From Flavobacteriaceae bacterium (GTDB lineage Bacteria; Bacteroidota; Bacteroidia; Flavobacteriales; Flavobacteriaceae): DNA of 40,531 nt. The translations under genes were made by a program, and so were the position numbers. The first letter of the stretch is position 1; each line of letters starts with the position of its first letter. The stretch covers positions 1 to 40,531 of the forward strand of contig JAKIUU010000023.1 of NCBI GenBank assembly GCA_021647405.1, written 5' to 3'. Positions 24,910-32,939 of the stretch are shown piece by piece. The notes beneath the pieces were generated by a model. It did not search any database, had not been told where the DNA came from, and saw only the letters and a list, made by a program, of their open reading frames with translations.

Positions 24910-25665
24910 ATGACCAACGCCTCCATAAAAAAAATCTATTTTGCCTCGGACCAGCATTTTGGTGCGCCCACACCAAAAGAGAGTAAAGTGCGTGAAGAAA
25001 AATTCTTAAAATGGCTGGATATTATTAAACAAGATGCCGATGTGCTTTTTTTATTGGGCGATTTATTCGATTTTTGGTTTGAATATAAAACAGTAGTGCC
25101 AAAAGGCTTTGTCCGTATTTTAGGAAAATTGGCAGAAATACGCGATTCTGGTATTCAAATTCATTTTTTTGTAGGCAATCACGATTTGTGGATGCGCGAT
25201 TATTTTGAAACAGAACTCGGTATAAAAGTGTATTACAAACCCACTGTTTTTACTTTTAACCACAAAATATTTTATATCGCTCATGGCGATGGTTTGGGCC
25301 CAGGAGACAAAGGCTATAAACGCATGAAAAAAGTGTTTACAAATCCGTTTTCTAAATGGCTTTTTAGATGGCTACACCCCGATTTAGGTGTGCGTCTCGG
25401 ACAATATCTATCGACTCAAAACAAACTTATTTCGGGAGACGAAGATGTGGTTTTTTTAGGCCACGACAAAGAGTGGTTAGTACAGCATTCTCATGAACTA
25501 CTCGGTCAGAAACACTACGATTATTTTGTGTTTGGGCACCGTCATCTCCCGATGGAAATTGAACTTAACGATAAGAGTACTTACATTAATTTGGGCGATT
25601 GGGTCAGCCATTTTACCTATGCTGTTTTTGAGGGTGAAAAGCTCAGCTTGAAAAAATTTGATTAA
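24910..25665 (+). CDS. lpxH: UDP-2,3-diacylglucosamine diphosphatase LpxH
   Basis: LpxH cleaves UDP-2,3-diacylglucosamine to lipid X and UMP, the step before LpxB. The 251-residue protein is a calcineurin-like metallophosphatase with ASDQHFG (Asp14, His16), LGDLFDFW, VGNHDLW, IAHGDG and FGHRHLP, all metal or phosphate ligands in the expected order. It starts two bases after queD and is probably translationally linked to it although the pathways differ. Confidence 0.93.
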   Translation: MTNASIKKIYFASDQHFGAPTPKESKVREEKFLKWLDIIKQDADVLFLLGDLFDFWFEYKTVVPKGFVRILGKLAEIRDSGIQIHFFVGNHDLWMRDYFETELGIKVYYKPTVFTFNHKIFYIAHGDGLGPGDKGYKRMKKVFTNPFSKWLFRWLHPDLGVRLGQYLSTQNKLISGDEDVVFLGHDKEWLVQHSHELLGQKHYDYFVFGHRHLPMEIELNDKSTYINLGDWVSHFTYAVFEGEKLSLKKFD

Positions 25666-25750
25666 TAAACCAAACCACTATATGCCTAAAACACATAGGT
25701 TTTACTAACGAATGAGGCCAATAAATGTCCGTCACTGCGCGTAAAACGCA

Positions 25751-25796
25751 GCCATCTCATTATATTAAGAGATGGCCACATCCCGATAAATCGGGA
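25751..25796. terminator. Two hairpins between lpxH and the pseudouridine synthase gene
   Basis: GCCATCTC (25751-25758) pairs with GAGATGGC (25769-25776), and TCCCGA (25781-25786) pairs with TCGGGA (25791-25796). The two genes converge, so this could end transcription from both sides, although no long T-run follows. The text also resembles dispersed Bacteroidota repeats. Confidence 0.45.
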
Positions 25797-25897
25797 TTAG
25801 CCAAAACGTATTTGTGAGGCTTTGCGTTACTTTGTACAACAGCCTTTAAAAAAAAGCATGCCAAAAAATAACGATAATCAACTTGTAACCAATAGTA

Positions 25898-26743
25898 CTA
25901 AAGCATTTTTAAATTGATAATCTCTTGGGCGGTCAACATTCTATAACGGCCTCTTGGCAGATTTTTCTTGGTTAAATCGGCAAAAACAACACGGTCAAGT
26001 TTTACGACTCTGTATCTTAGGTGTTCAAATATTTTTCTGATTATTTTATTGCGTCCAGAATGTATTTGAATACCTATTTCTGACTTAGATTCATTGGCAA
26101 TATAACTTATTGCATCAACAAAAACCCTCTTGCCTTCAAACATAAAGTTATCAGATAGTTTTTGCAAATCGGCCAGAGCCAATTTTTTGTCTAAGCTGAC
26201 ATGATATAACTTTTTAATTGTATTTTTTGGGTTTGTTAATCTTTTAATCATATCGCCATCATTGGTAAATAAAAGCAATCCTGTTGTATTTCTGTCTAGC
26301 CTCCCTACCGGATACAGGCGTTCATTACAAGCATTTGCAATGAGTTCTAAAACCGTTTTCCGACCGCGCTCATCATCTGTTGAGGTGATGTAATTTTTAG
26401 GTTTGTTTAACAATAAATAGCGTTTTTTCTCGGGGCTTATTACCGAACCGTCAAATTTTACAACATCTGTGGGCTTTACTTTATAACCCATTTGGGTTAC
26501 AATTTTTTCGTTAACCTGAGCATTACCCGCGGCAATATAAATATCGGCTTCGCGTCTAGAGCAAATCCCTGCATTAGAAATGTATTTGTTTAACCGAATC
26601 CCTTCTGAAGGGTCTTTTTCTTGATTAGTGCCTTTTGGGGTTGCTAGTTGTCTTTTGTTAAATTTTGGTTTAAATCTTTTGGTGCTTTTAAAGGAAGTTT
26701 TTTTAGAATCTTGTCGTCCTCTCGACGAGTTTTTTGGTGTCAT
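25898..26743 (-). CDS. rRNA pseudouridine synthase, RluB/E/F group (S4 plus PsiS)
   Basis: This enzyme isomerises a specific uridine in rRNA. The 281-residue protein has a basic, low-complexity N-terminal tail (about 1-45), an S4 RNA-binding domain (about 49-100: IRLNKYISNAGICSRREADI) and the RsuA-type catalytic domain with GRLDRNTTGLLLFTNDG, catalytic Asp150, followed by IHSGRNKIIRKIFEHL. Its order fits the RluB/RluE/RluF family; which base it modifies cannot be told. It is separated from the downstream mevalonate genes by 81 bases. Confidence 0.9.
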   Translation of the reverse strand: MTPKNSSRGRQDSKKTSFKSTKRFKPKFNKRQLATPKGTNQEKDPSEGIRLNKYISNAGICSRREADIYIAAGNAQVNEKIVTQMGYKVKPTDVVKFDGSVISPEKKRYLLLNKPKNYITSTDDERGRKTVLELIANACNERLYPVGRLDRNTTGLLLFTNDGDMIKRLTNPKNTIKKLYHVSLDKKLALADLQKLSDNFMFEGKRVFVDAISYIANESKSEIGIQIHSGRNKIIRKIFEHLRYRVVKLDRVVFADLTKKNLPRGRYRMLTAQEIINLKML

Positions 26744-26824
26744 CTTTTTAAATTTTTGGCAAAACTATGCTTTTTAAATTTAATCATAAAGCAAAGATTC
26801 CTAATTTATTAAATAGGTGTCTTT

Positions 26825-27772
26825 TTAAATAGACATCAATCGTTTTATGATAACCGAAGTATCGATCAGCGCCAAGCTAAAAACACCTAAAACAATGAGT
26901 ATTTTGAGCAAAATGTGCAATTGAATATAATTTTTGTTTGACTGATTTATCCAAAGTTTTACGGTAAATAAACCGAGAATGGGGACTGCAAAATAAAAAT
27001 AGTATTTCATAGCGCCTATTTCTGGATATTTCCACAAAAAATAAATAGGGTCTAGAGTCATCAAAGCAATTATACTGATGAGTATTTTGGTAAAACGTTC
27101 GCCATACTTAATTGGAATGGTAACGTAATTCTGAACGATGTCTCCTTTAATACTCTCAAGATCTTTTATCAATACCCTAATAATCAATATAAAGAATAAA
27201 AAACTGGCATGTGTAAAAATAATTGTAGAAAAATTTTTATAGTAAACAAAAACGGCGAAAAAAGGCAATATAGAAAGCGTAACAGCAGAAAACAAGCCGA
27301 GTAAAGGATGTTGTCTTAGTTTATGAGAATAAAACCAAATTAAAAAAATATAAGTCGAAAAAAATAATGCCGCCCGCCAAGAGACAAAAAAGCCAAAAAT
27401 AACCCCTAAAAAGTTTAAAATAAAATACAGCTGTAATTTTAGTTTTTGGCTAACAATATTATCCAATCTGTATTTTTGAGGCCTGTTTATTAAATCTTTT
27501 TTAACGTCGTAAAAATTATTGATAATATAGCCTGATGCAATGACACAAGCCGAGGCGACGACAATAAAATAAAGTTCTACATCTAAAACAATATGTTTCA
27601 GACCCTGCTTAGGGGCAAAAATAAAAATGGCTGCTAGGTATTGTGCAATAACAATTATAAGAATATTAATACCCCTTACAACCGAAAATAAGCTGAGTAG
27701 TTTTATTAAAGTAGAAGCCTCTTCTTTTTGTTTTTGCCTTGTATTTTCTTTGGCTTTTTCTAATAAGTCCAT
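26825..27772 (-). CDS. UbiA-family prenyltransferase (geranylgeranylglycerol-phosphate type)
   Basis: The 315-residue membrane protein has about eight helices and the two Asp-rich motifs that bind Mg-prenyl diphosphate: NNFYDVKKDLINRP (about 85-98) and DLESIKGD (about 203-210). Bacteroidota proteins of this type are usually labelled geranylgeranylglycerol-phosphate geranylgeranyltransferase, an ether-lipid enzyme best known from archaea, though the acceptor here is not known. It follows mevalonate kinase by 40 bases and mvaD beyond, so the isoprenoid precursor and its user are made together. Confidence 0.82.
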   Translation of the reverse strand: MDLLEKAKENTRQKQKEEASTLIKLLSLFSVVRGINILIIVIAQYLAAIFIFAPKQGLKHIVLDVELYFIVVASACVIASGYIINNFYDVKKDLINRPQKYRLDNIVSQKLKLQLYFILNFLGVIFGFFVSWRAALFFSTYIFLIWFYSHKLRQHPLLGLFSAVTLSILPFFAVFVYYKNFSTIIFTHASFLFFILIIRVLIKDLESIKGDIVQNYVTIPIKYGERFTKILISIIALMTLDPIYFLWKYPEIGAMKYYFYFAVPILGLFTVKLWINQSNKNYIQLHILLKILIVLGVFSLALIDTSVIIKRLMSI

Positions 27773-27812
27773 GTAGAAATAGAAAATAAATTGCCCAATG
27801 TTTTTTGCGTTA

Positions 27813-28742
27813 TTAGAATCTGTAAACCAATTCTAAGTCGTAATCTTTTAAAATCTTTTTGGCTTTGTCGTAATCTTTGGTAAAACCTAAAATATAACCA
27901 CCGCCTCCCGAACCACATAATTTTAAATAGTAATCATTTGTCGTAATTCCCTGTTGCCATAGCTTATGAAATGCTTTGGGAATCATCGGTTTGAAATTTT
28001 TGAGCACAATTTTTGACAATTGTTTTACATCGCCAAAAAGCGCATTAAAATTGCCTGCAAGAAAGTGGTCAATACACGCATCGGTGTGTTTGGCGAAATC
28101 TTGATTTAGCATATTTCTAAAACCTTCATGCTTCATTTTATTCATAAAAATACTTACCATTGGTCCTGTTTCGCCAACAATTTTAGAGTCGAGCAAAAAG
28201 ACGCCCCCTTTACCTGGTTTTTGAGAAGGAATGCCTGTGGCTTCTAAATTATCGCTTGAATTGATAAGAATAGGCAAGCTTAAATAACTATTTAACGGGT
28301 CTAATCCTGAACTTTTTCCATGAAAAAAAGATTCCATTTTAGAAAAAATCGTTTTTAAAGTCAGTAATTTATCGCGTGTTAAATTTTCTAAAACAGTTAT
28401 TTTATTTTTTGCGTATTTATCGTAAATAGCAGCAACCAAAGCTCCCGAACTGCCAACGCCATAACCTTGCGGAATACTAGAATCGAAATACATATCCTCA
28501 TCAAGATCTTTTTTAAAAGCCGCTAAATCGAATTGGGCTTTATCAAATTCATCGAGATTAAATAAATAAGTATAGAATTTTTTAAGGTTGGTATGCGATT
28601 TAAAAGCCGCTCCAGATAGGAATTCTTCCTTTTTTAAAGCACCTTGGTAAGTGTTGTAAGGAATGGCCAAACCTTTGGAGTCTTTAATAATGCCATACTC
28701 TCCAAATAATAAAATTTTAGCGTAAAATAAAGGACCTTTCAT
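27813..28742 (-). CDS. Mevalonate kinase (GHMP kinase family)
   Basis: It phosphorylates mevalonate in isoprenoid synthesis. The 309-residue protein starts MKGPLFYAKILLFGEYGII (motif 1), has the ATP-binding loop PQGYGVGSSGALVAAIYD (about 91-108), KMESFFHGKSSGLDPL and the C-terminal KLCGSGGGGYILGF (motif 3). These are the three GHMP signatures in order. Phosphomevalonate kinase is close in sequence and cannot be wholly excluded. It lies between UbiA and mvaD in one minus-strand run. Confidence 0.85.
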   Translation of the reverse strand: MKGPLFYAKILLFGEYGIIKDSKGLAIPYNTYQGALKKEEFLSGAAFKSHTNLKKFYTYLFNLDEFDKAQFDLAAFKKDLDEDMYFDSSIPQGYGVGSSGALVAAIYDKYAKNKITVLENLTRDKLLTLKTIFSKMESFFHGKSSGLDPLNSYLSLPILINSSDNLEATGIPSQKPGKGGVFLLDSKIVGETGPMVSIFMNKMKHEGFRNMLNQDFAKHTDACIDHFLAGNFNALFGDVKQLSKIVLKNFKPMIPKAFHKLWQQGITTNDYYLKLCGSGGGGYILGFTKDYDKAKKILKDYDLELVYRF

Positions 28743-28841
28743 TTTGGTTGATTTGTTTTAAACCTTAATCTAACTGCAAATATACGTTTTTTGATATGAT
28801 TGCTTCTTGGTTTTAAGAGCTAAAGATTCCATAATCACTTT

Positions 28842-29921
28842 TTATTGAGCGCCAAAACCTAAAGAATCATGAATTACCTGTTCGTTTTCGCAGTATTGTA
28901 ATAAGTCTTTTTGTATAAATTCTTGTGTGTGTTCTTTTTCGTTTTGCGGATACAAAAGATGTACATTGGCACCTGCATCTAAAGAAAAACACATATTTAA
29001 ATTTGAAGATTTTCTAAATGCCCAAATTTTATTGATAATTTTTAAAGTATTTGGTTTCATTAAAACAAAATACGGATTGCTCGTCATCATCATGGCGTGT
29101 AAGGTCAGCGCTTCACTTTCTACAATGGTGATAAACTTTTTTAAAGCGCCCTTTTTAAGAATTGCTACAATATCTTCAATGTGATTATTGGCTTGTATAA
29201 AACGCTCTTTTGCAAAAGGATGGCTATTCATTAAACCGTGTCCCACAGAACTCGATACCGTTTTTTCGCCTTTGTCAACCAATAAAATACTGTCGCAATA
29301 ATTTTTAAAGTTGGGATGTAAATCAAATGCTGTCTTTATCCCGTAAAGGTCTGAGCTGTTTTTAATAGCGGGATGTTTCCCCCAAATAACAACAGGTCCT
29401 TCTATACTGCGGCAGGCACTACCCGAACCTAATCGGGCTATAAAGGACGCTTTTTTATTAAAATAACCCTTAGAGATATTAGGATTTAGCGCTTTTTCTA
29501 ATTGCATCAAACACACAGAAAGCGCCGCCATACCACTGGCTGATGAGGCTATACCACTGCTGTGCGGAAAAGTATTTTGTGTGTGAATTTCAAAATCATA
29601 ATCCACTAAAAAGGGTAGGTAAGTCAAAATTCTGTCAAAGAATGTTGCAATTTTTGATTTAAATCCGGCGTTTAATTGACCTTCAAAAAATACAGAAAAG
29701 TCAATAGTGTTATTTTTTATTTCTTTTCGGAAGCATTTTAATTCGGTTTGCGTCACACAATTTTTGAGTGTAAAACTCAACGACGTATTGGTCGGAATTT
29801 GCCCTTCTTTTTTACCCCAATATTTTACCAAAGCAATATTGCTGGGTGCCGTACTACTAAAACTTTCTTTTGCAATTTTTGAAGTATCTAAAGGTTCTGA
29901 AATAAATTGTGCTGTTGTCAA
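28842..29921 (-). CDS. mvaD: Diphosphomevalonate decarboxylase
   Basis: It makes isopentenyl diphosphate from mevalonate diphosphate with ATP. The protein shows SAPSNIALVKYWGKK near the N-terminus (here TAPSNIALVKYWGKK), the ATP loop SSGIASSASGMAALS, SRSIEGP-like CRSIEGPVVIWG and CFSLDAGANVHLLYP, with the catalytic Asp. No ATG lies near the 5' end. A TTG at 29921 (TTG ACA ACA GCA) is preferred, because a consensus promoter at 29940-29971 leaves a short leader there; TTG 29942 would overlap the -7 box. mvaD leads the minus-strand isoprenoid genes. Confidence 0.92.
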   Translation of the reverse strand: MTTAQFISEPLDTSKIAKESFSSTAPSNIALVKYWGKKEGQIPTNTSLSFTLKNCVTQTELKCFRKEIKNNTIDFSVFFEGQLNAGFKSKIATFFDRILTYLPFLVDYDFEIHTQNTFPHSSGIASSASGMAALSVCLMQLEKALNPNISKGYFNKKASFIARLGSGSACRSIEGPVVIWGKHPAIKNSSDLYGIKTAFDLHPNFKNYCDSILLVDKGEKTVSSSVGHGLMNSHPFAKERFIQANNHIEDIVAILKKGALKKFITIVESEALTLHAMMMTSNPYFVLMKPNTLKIINKIWAFRKSSNLNMCFSLDAGANVHLLYPQNEKEHTQEFIQKDLLQYCENEQVIHDSLGFGAQ

Positions 29922-29933
29922 AATTAAATAGGC

Positions 29934-29971
29934 TTTGTGCAAAGATAGAATTAATTACTTTTGCTTTCAAA
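29934..29971. promoter_or_regulatory. Overlapping divergent promoters of mvaD and the small gene at 29981
   Basis: Minus strand: TTTG (29971-29968), 20 bases, TATCTTTG (29947-29940). Plus strand: TTTG (29934-29937), 18 bases, TACTTTTG (29956-29963). The two full-consensus promoters occupy the same 38 bases in opposite directions, so RNA polymerase can probably sit on only one at a time. Confidence 0.7.
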
Positions 29972-29980
29972 CGATAATTG

Positions 29981-30211
29981 ATGCGCAAGATAAAACTGAT
30001 TTGGGATTTTAGAGGACAAGATGCTTTAAAAACAGCCGAACACCACGCTATTCATCTTAAAGAATTTGCCACAAAAGAGGCCTTAAATTTTTATGAGGTT
30101 AATATTCAATCTCTTTCAGACGTTTATGTCATTGCTTTTATTATTATTGATGAAACCGATATGATTACTTTTAGAGATGCTTTAAAACCCAATCGGGGCG
30201 AAGTAGCTTAG
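29981..30211 (+). CDS. Small conserved hypothetical protein
   Basis: This 76-residue soluble protein starts at ATG 29981 (a TTG lies one codon earlier) and reads MRKIKLIWDFRGQDALKTAE, then HHAIHLKEFATKEAL and AFIIIDETDMITFRDALKP. The beta-alpha-beta pattern with two His-rich helices looks like a compact ferredoxin-like fold, but I recognise no named family. It is transcribed away from mvaD from an overlapping promoter. A role near isoprenoid metabolism is suggested only by position. Confidence 0.72.
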   Translation: MRKIKLIWDFRGQDALKTAEHHAIHLKEFATKEALNFYEVNIQSLSDVYVIAFIIIDETDMITFRDALKPNRGEVA

Positions 30212-30253
30212 TGAAAAGTTGGCAGTGTTCAGTAGCAGTGTTCAGTTAACTGT

Positions 30254-30336
30254 TACACAAAGCAACCCAAAGGAGCACAAAGGCTCTCAAAGTTTAACCG
30301 CAAAGAGCGCAAGAGGTTTCGCAAGGTTCGCAAAAA
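30254..30336. repeat. CGCAAAG/CACAAAG-type intergenic repeat
   Basis: A degenerate series of short words (CACAAAG, CCCAAAG, GCACAAAG, CTCAAAG, CGCAAAG, CGCAAGG, CGCAAAA) with a GTTTAACCGCAAAGAGCGC core, typical of Bacteroidota intergenic repeats. Nearby are a tandem GCAGTGTTCAGT and a small CGCC-ATCA-GGCG hairpin at about 30430-30445. The whole gap 30212-30530 holds such repeats and no credible gene. Confidence 0.55.
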
Positions 30337-30535
30337 CGAATAGTGATTACTGGAAACTGTTTCGTTTTTTTAGAATTGTCATTTGTATTTTGATGTTTCT
30401 CCCATCTGTCCTGTAGACATCTCTGCCTCGCCATCAGGCGGGTTTCCAAAGGGAAGAAAAGACTTGACTTTTGTTTATTTGGGATTTGGGATTTGCCTTT
30501 TGGAGCTTGTTCGCTTTGTTAAAGTTTTGTTATAC

Positions 30536-30577
30536 TATTTAAGTATTTGCTTAAATACTAAATAATTTGTAGGTTTG
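30536..30577 (+). promoter_or_regulatory. arsR promoter with overlapping operator dyad
   Basis: TTTG (30546-30549), a 20-base spacer and TAGGTTTG (30570-30577) fit the Bacteroidota promoter. A dyad TATTTAAG-TATTTG-CTTAAATA (30536-30557) and a shifted one AGTATTT-GCTT-AAATACT (30542-30559) cover the -33 element. AT-rich dyads of this kind are typical ArsR/SmtB-family sites, so autorepression released by metal is likely. Confidence 0.65.
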
Positions 30578-30594
30578 CCTCAAATTTACAATAT

Positions 30595-30963
30595 ATGAAA
30601 ACCGTTTCTTGTATTCGCGAAGAAAAAAATCAGTATAAAATAGACCAATACGAAAGCCTTTTAAAAGACAATGCTACCGATTTTAATCAGCTTAGCAAAA
30701 TTGTGGGACTCATTGGTAACGAAGTCCGATTAAAACTGGTCTGGCTGATAAACGAAGAGCGTTTTTGCGTGTGCGACTTAGCCGATATTTTACAAATGAG
30801 CGTGCCAGCCATTTCGCAACACCTGCGTAAATTAAAAGATGTGGGTATTGTTGAAACTTTTAGAGAAAAACAAACTATTTACTATTCTATTACAGCACAA
30901 CAGCAAAATATTACACATCATATTTTAGACTTGGTGTCTGATAAAATTGCGCTTACTCTTTAA
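30595..30963 (+). CDS. ArsR/SmtB-family metal-responsive repressor
   Basis: The 122-residue winged-helix protein carries FCVCDLADILQMSVPAISQHL (about 57-78), where Cys58 and Cys60 sit in the metal-binding helix, and an extra Cys6 near the N-terminus. The C-x-C-D pattern is shared by arsenic, cadmium/lead and mercury sensors; the neighbouring merTP gene suggests mercury or a similar soft metal. It lies 5 bases ahead of merTP and is downstream of a promoter with an operator-like dyad, so it probably represses its own operon. Confidence 0.88.
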   Translation: MKTVSCIREEKNQYKIDQYESLLKDNATDFNQLSKIVGLIGNEVRLKLVWLINEERFCVCDLADILQMSVPAISQHLRKLKDVGIVETFREKQTIYYSITAQQQNITHHILDLVSDKIALTL

Positions 30964-30968
30964 TTACT

Positions 30969-31565
30969 ATGAAAGACTCCAAAAAATCAAACAGCCTTTT
31001 AGGGCTTGGCCTTTTAACAGCCCTATCGGCTTCGCTTTGTTGCATCGCCCCTGTATTGGCTTTAATTGCCGGCACAAGCGGATTGGCAGCCTCATTTACG
31101 TGGTTAGAACCCTTACGTCCTTACCTTATGGGATTCACAATTTTAGTGCTGGGTTTTGCTTGGTATCAACAGCTCAAACCTAAAAAAGACATGGATTGCG
31201 ATTGTGACACAGAAACCAAACCCAAGTTTATAAAATCTAAATTATTTTTAGGCTTGGTAAGCATTTTTGCCGCAGCTATGTTGGCTTTTCCGCATTATAG
31301 CGAAATATTTTATCCTGAAAATAAAGCGAAAGTCCAACCTCAGTTTGCAAAGTCTGTAAACAATTTAACCTTAAATGTTAAAGGTATGACTTGCGAGAGT
31401 TGTAATCTTCATGTTGAAAATACTTTAGCCCAATTACCTGGTTATATCAATGCTAAAGCGGATTATAAAACAGGGACGGTAAAAGTAGAATTTGACGCTT
31501 CTAAATCATCAGAAAAAGATGTAAAAGAGGCCGTAAACAGTACGGGGTATAAAATTATTAACTAA
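30969..31565 (+). CDS. merTP: MerT-MerP fusion, mercuric ion transport protein
   Basis: MerT moves Hg(II) across the inner membrane and MerP collects it in the periplasm. The 198-residue product joins both: membrane helices at about 8-34, 50-67 and 91-108 with the vicinal Cys24-Cys25 pair in ASLCCIAPVLALIAG, a Cys-rich loop DCDCD near 76-80, and a C-terminal heavy-metal-associated domain (about 130-198) with GMTCESC (Cys142, Cys145). This fused form is usual in Bacteroidota. No merA reductase gene is in the window. Confidence 0.9.
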   Translation: MKDSKKSNSLLGLGLLTALSASLCCIAPVLALIAGTSGLAASFTWLEPLRPYLMGFTILVLGFAWYQQLKPKKDMDCDCDTETKPKFIKSKLFLGLVSIFAAAMLAFPHYSEIFYPENKAKVQPQFAKSVNNLTLNVKGMTCESCNLHVENTLAQLPGYINAKADYKTGTVKVEFDASKSSEKDVKEAVNSTGYKIIN

Positions 31566-31573
31566 AATATTTT

Positions 31574-31810
31574 ATGATGAAAATAGAACCCAATTCGGTT
31601 ATAACCTGTCCTAAATGTGGCCATAAAAAAGAAGAAGTCATGCCAACAGATGCCTGTCAGTTTTTTTATGAATGCGAAAACTGCAAAACCATTTTAAGAC
31701 CCAAAGAAGGCGATTGTTGTGTGTATTGTAGTTATGGCTCACATAAATGTCCCTCTATTCAAGAAAAGGAAATATCGGAAGACTCTTGCGATTCAACTTG
31801 TTGTAATTAA
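31574..31810 (+). CDS. GDCCVxCSYG-type small cysteine-rich protein
   Basis: This 78-residue protein has a zinc-ribbon-like start (ITCPKCGHKKEEVMP), a middle CENCK pair and the signature GDCCVYCSYGSHKCPSIQ (about 46-63), plus an extra CDSTCC tail. Proteins with the GDCCVxCSYG signature are found next to mercury and other metal transport genes; their role is unestablished, probably metal binding or delivery. It lies 8 bases after merTP. Either Met1 or Met2 could be the start. Confidence 0.83.
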   Translation: MMKIEPNSVITCPKCGHKKEEVMPTDACQFFYECENCKTILRPKEGDCCVYCSYGSHKCPSIQEKEISEDSCDSTCCN

Positions 31811-31830
31811 GTAATTTATTTAATCTTTAA

Positions 31831-32217
31831 TTGAACAAAACCTCCTACATATTACCCTCAGACCTTGTTTTAGATATCAAAACCCGCCTTAAAACTTTAA
31901 GCGGACAATTAAATGGTATTGTAAAAATGTTAGAGGAAAGCAAAGACCCCGAGCAAATCAATATTCAGTTTAAATCTGTTGATAAAGGCCTGCAAAAAGC
32001 CCATTATTTATTGTTGGATGAAGTCTATAGAAAAGCTTTGGCTATTGGCATTGTAAAGGCGGTTGATTCTTGTCCAGGAAATTGTGGCAATGAAGAAAAA
32101 ATAGACTATTTAAAAAAGGAGTTTCCAAATATTGCTTTAAACGATTTAACCGATAAACTCAAAGAAATTCAAACCATTGAAAAACGACTAAAAGACTTTA
32201 ACGAAAAAAAGTTGTAA
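31831..32217 (+). CDS. CsoR/RcnR-like metal-sensing repressor with non-canonical ligands
   Basis: This 128-residue all-helical protein has the DUF156 fold (RLKTLSGQLNGIVKMLEES, then QKAHYLLLDEVYRKALAIGI). In copper-type CsoR the ligands are Cys-x-His-x3-Cys across two helices. Here the first Cys position lies in DPEQINIQF and the last in DEVYRKAL, so both cysteines are missing, and new ones occur at 81 and 85 (SCPGNCGNEE). The ligand set is therefore likely different. Translation starts at TTG 31831; no ATG is available. A G/C-rich operator-like site lies just downstream. Confidence 0.8.
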   Translation: MNKTSYILPSDLVLDIKTRLKTLSGQLNGIVKMLEESKDPEQINIQFKSVDKGLQKAHYLLLDEVYRKALAIGIVKAVDSCPGNCGNEEKIDYLKKEFPNIALNDLTDKLKEIQTIEKRLKDFNEKKL

Positions 32218-32222
32218 AAATA

Positions 32223-32256
32223 TTTGCATACCCCCTCCCTCTTGTCCCCATCTTTG
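32223..32256 (+). promoter_or_regulatory. Promoter with C-tract operator ahead of the thioredoxin-like gene
   Basis: TTTG at 32223-32226 and CATCTTTG at 32249-32256 (one base off TAnnTTTG, spacer 22) enclose CATACCCCCTCCCTCTTG and CCCC. CsoR/RcnR repressors bind C/G-tracts flanked by AT-rich DNA, and the csoR-like gene ends 5 bases upstream. This is a plausible operator controlling 32281-33713. Confidence 0.5.
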
Positions 32257-32280
32257 TTCCATTATTAAAATAATCTCAAA

Positions 32281-32538
32281 ATGAAACGACAAATAGAAAT
32301 TTTTACTGCAGGATGTCCCGTATGTGAACCTGTTGTGCAGTTGGTAAAAGATATTGCCAGCACTAATTGTGATATTACCATTCACAATTTATCAAAAGAT
32401 TGTAATGATGCTATTTGTAAAAAATACAATGTTAAAAGACTCCCCGCTGTTGCGGTAGACGGTAAATTATTAGATTGTTGTAAAAACATCGAAATAACAA
32501 AAGAAGATTTAATCGGTGCTGGCATTGGCACGTGTTAA
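32281..32538 (+). CDS. Small thioredoxin/glutaredoxin-like protein
   Basis: The 85-residue cytoplasmic protein begins MKRQIEIFTAGCPVCEPVVQ with a CPVC active site (Cys12, Cys15), followed by KRLPAVAVDGKLLDCCKN with the cis-proline typical of the fold and a vicinal Cys pair, and ends in GTC. Seven or more cysteines in 85 residues suggest a metal-binding or metal-reductive role rather than general thiol exchange. It is the first gene after the CsoR-type operator and is followed by an HMA protein. Confidence 0.85.
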   Translation: MKRQIEIFTAGCPVCEPVVQLVKDIASTNCDITIHNLSKDCNDAICKKYNVKRLPAVAVDGKLLDCCKNIEITKEDLIGAGIGTC

Positions 32539-32567
32539 CCTATTTTAAAATTTTAAAAACCACTATT

Positions 32568-32930
32568 ATGAAAAAATTATTTAAAAAGACGCCTTTTATC
32601 GCTTTAGTATTTGCTTTTTTGTTTTTCGGTCAAACAACTGTAAAAGCACAAAACAAGTCTGATCACGTCTATATAAAAATTGAAGTTAACGGTATGGCTT
32701 GTCCGTATTGTGCTTTTGGTATGGAAAAACAATTGAAAAAAGTATCGGGTGTTGATAACGTGAAAATTCAGTTAAAAGAGGGTTTGGCTTATATTGCCAC
32801 ACTCAAAAAACAAAAACCTTTAAAAGAAAGTTTGGCTTTAATTATTACCAATGCCGGCTTTACACCCGGTAAAATTGAGTATAGCGATAAGCCTTTTGTA
32901 ATTAAGGATACGCCAAAAACAAAAGAGTAA
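32568..32930 (+). CDS. Secreted heavy-metal-associated (HMA) domain protein
   Basis: From ATG 32568 the 120-residue product has a signal peptide (cleaved near VKAQ-NK) and one HMA domain with the motif GMACPYCAFGMEKQL, whose CxxC binds soft metal ions such as copper or mercury. The longer start at 32532 adds a non-signal N-terminus and is rejected. It resembles periplasmic MerP or CopZ-like carriers. It sits between the thioredoxin-like gene and an outer-membrane protein gene, an arrangement suited to passing metal outwards. Confidence 0.85.
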   Translation: MKKLFKKTPFIALVFAFLFFGQTTVKAQNKSDHVYIKIEVNGMACPYCAFGMEKQLKKVSGVDNVKIQLKEGLAYIATLKKQKPLKESLALIITNAGFTPGKIEYSDKPFVIKDTPKTKE

Positions 32931-32939
32931 CAATATTTT

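Noticed and set aside
30219..30565. Two overlapping plus-strand open frames downstream of the small gene at 29981.
   Set aside because: They read through dispersed CGCAAAG-type repeats and a promoter region, and show no protein-like composition.
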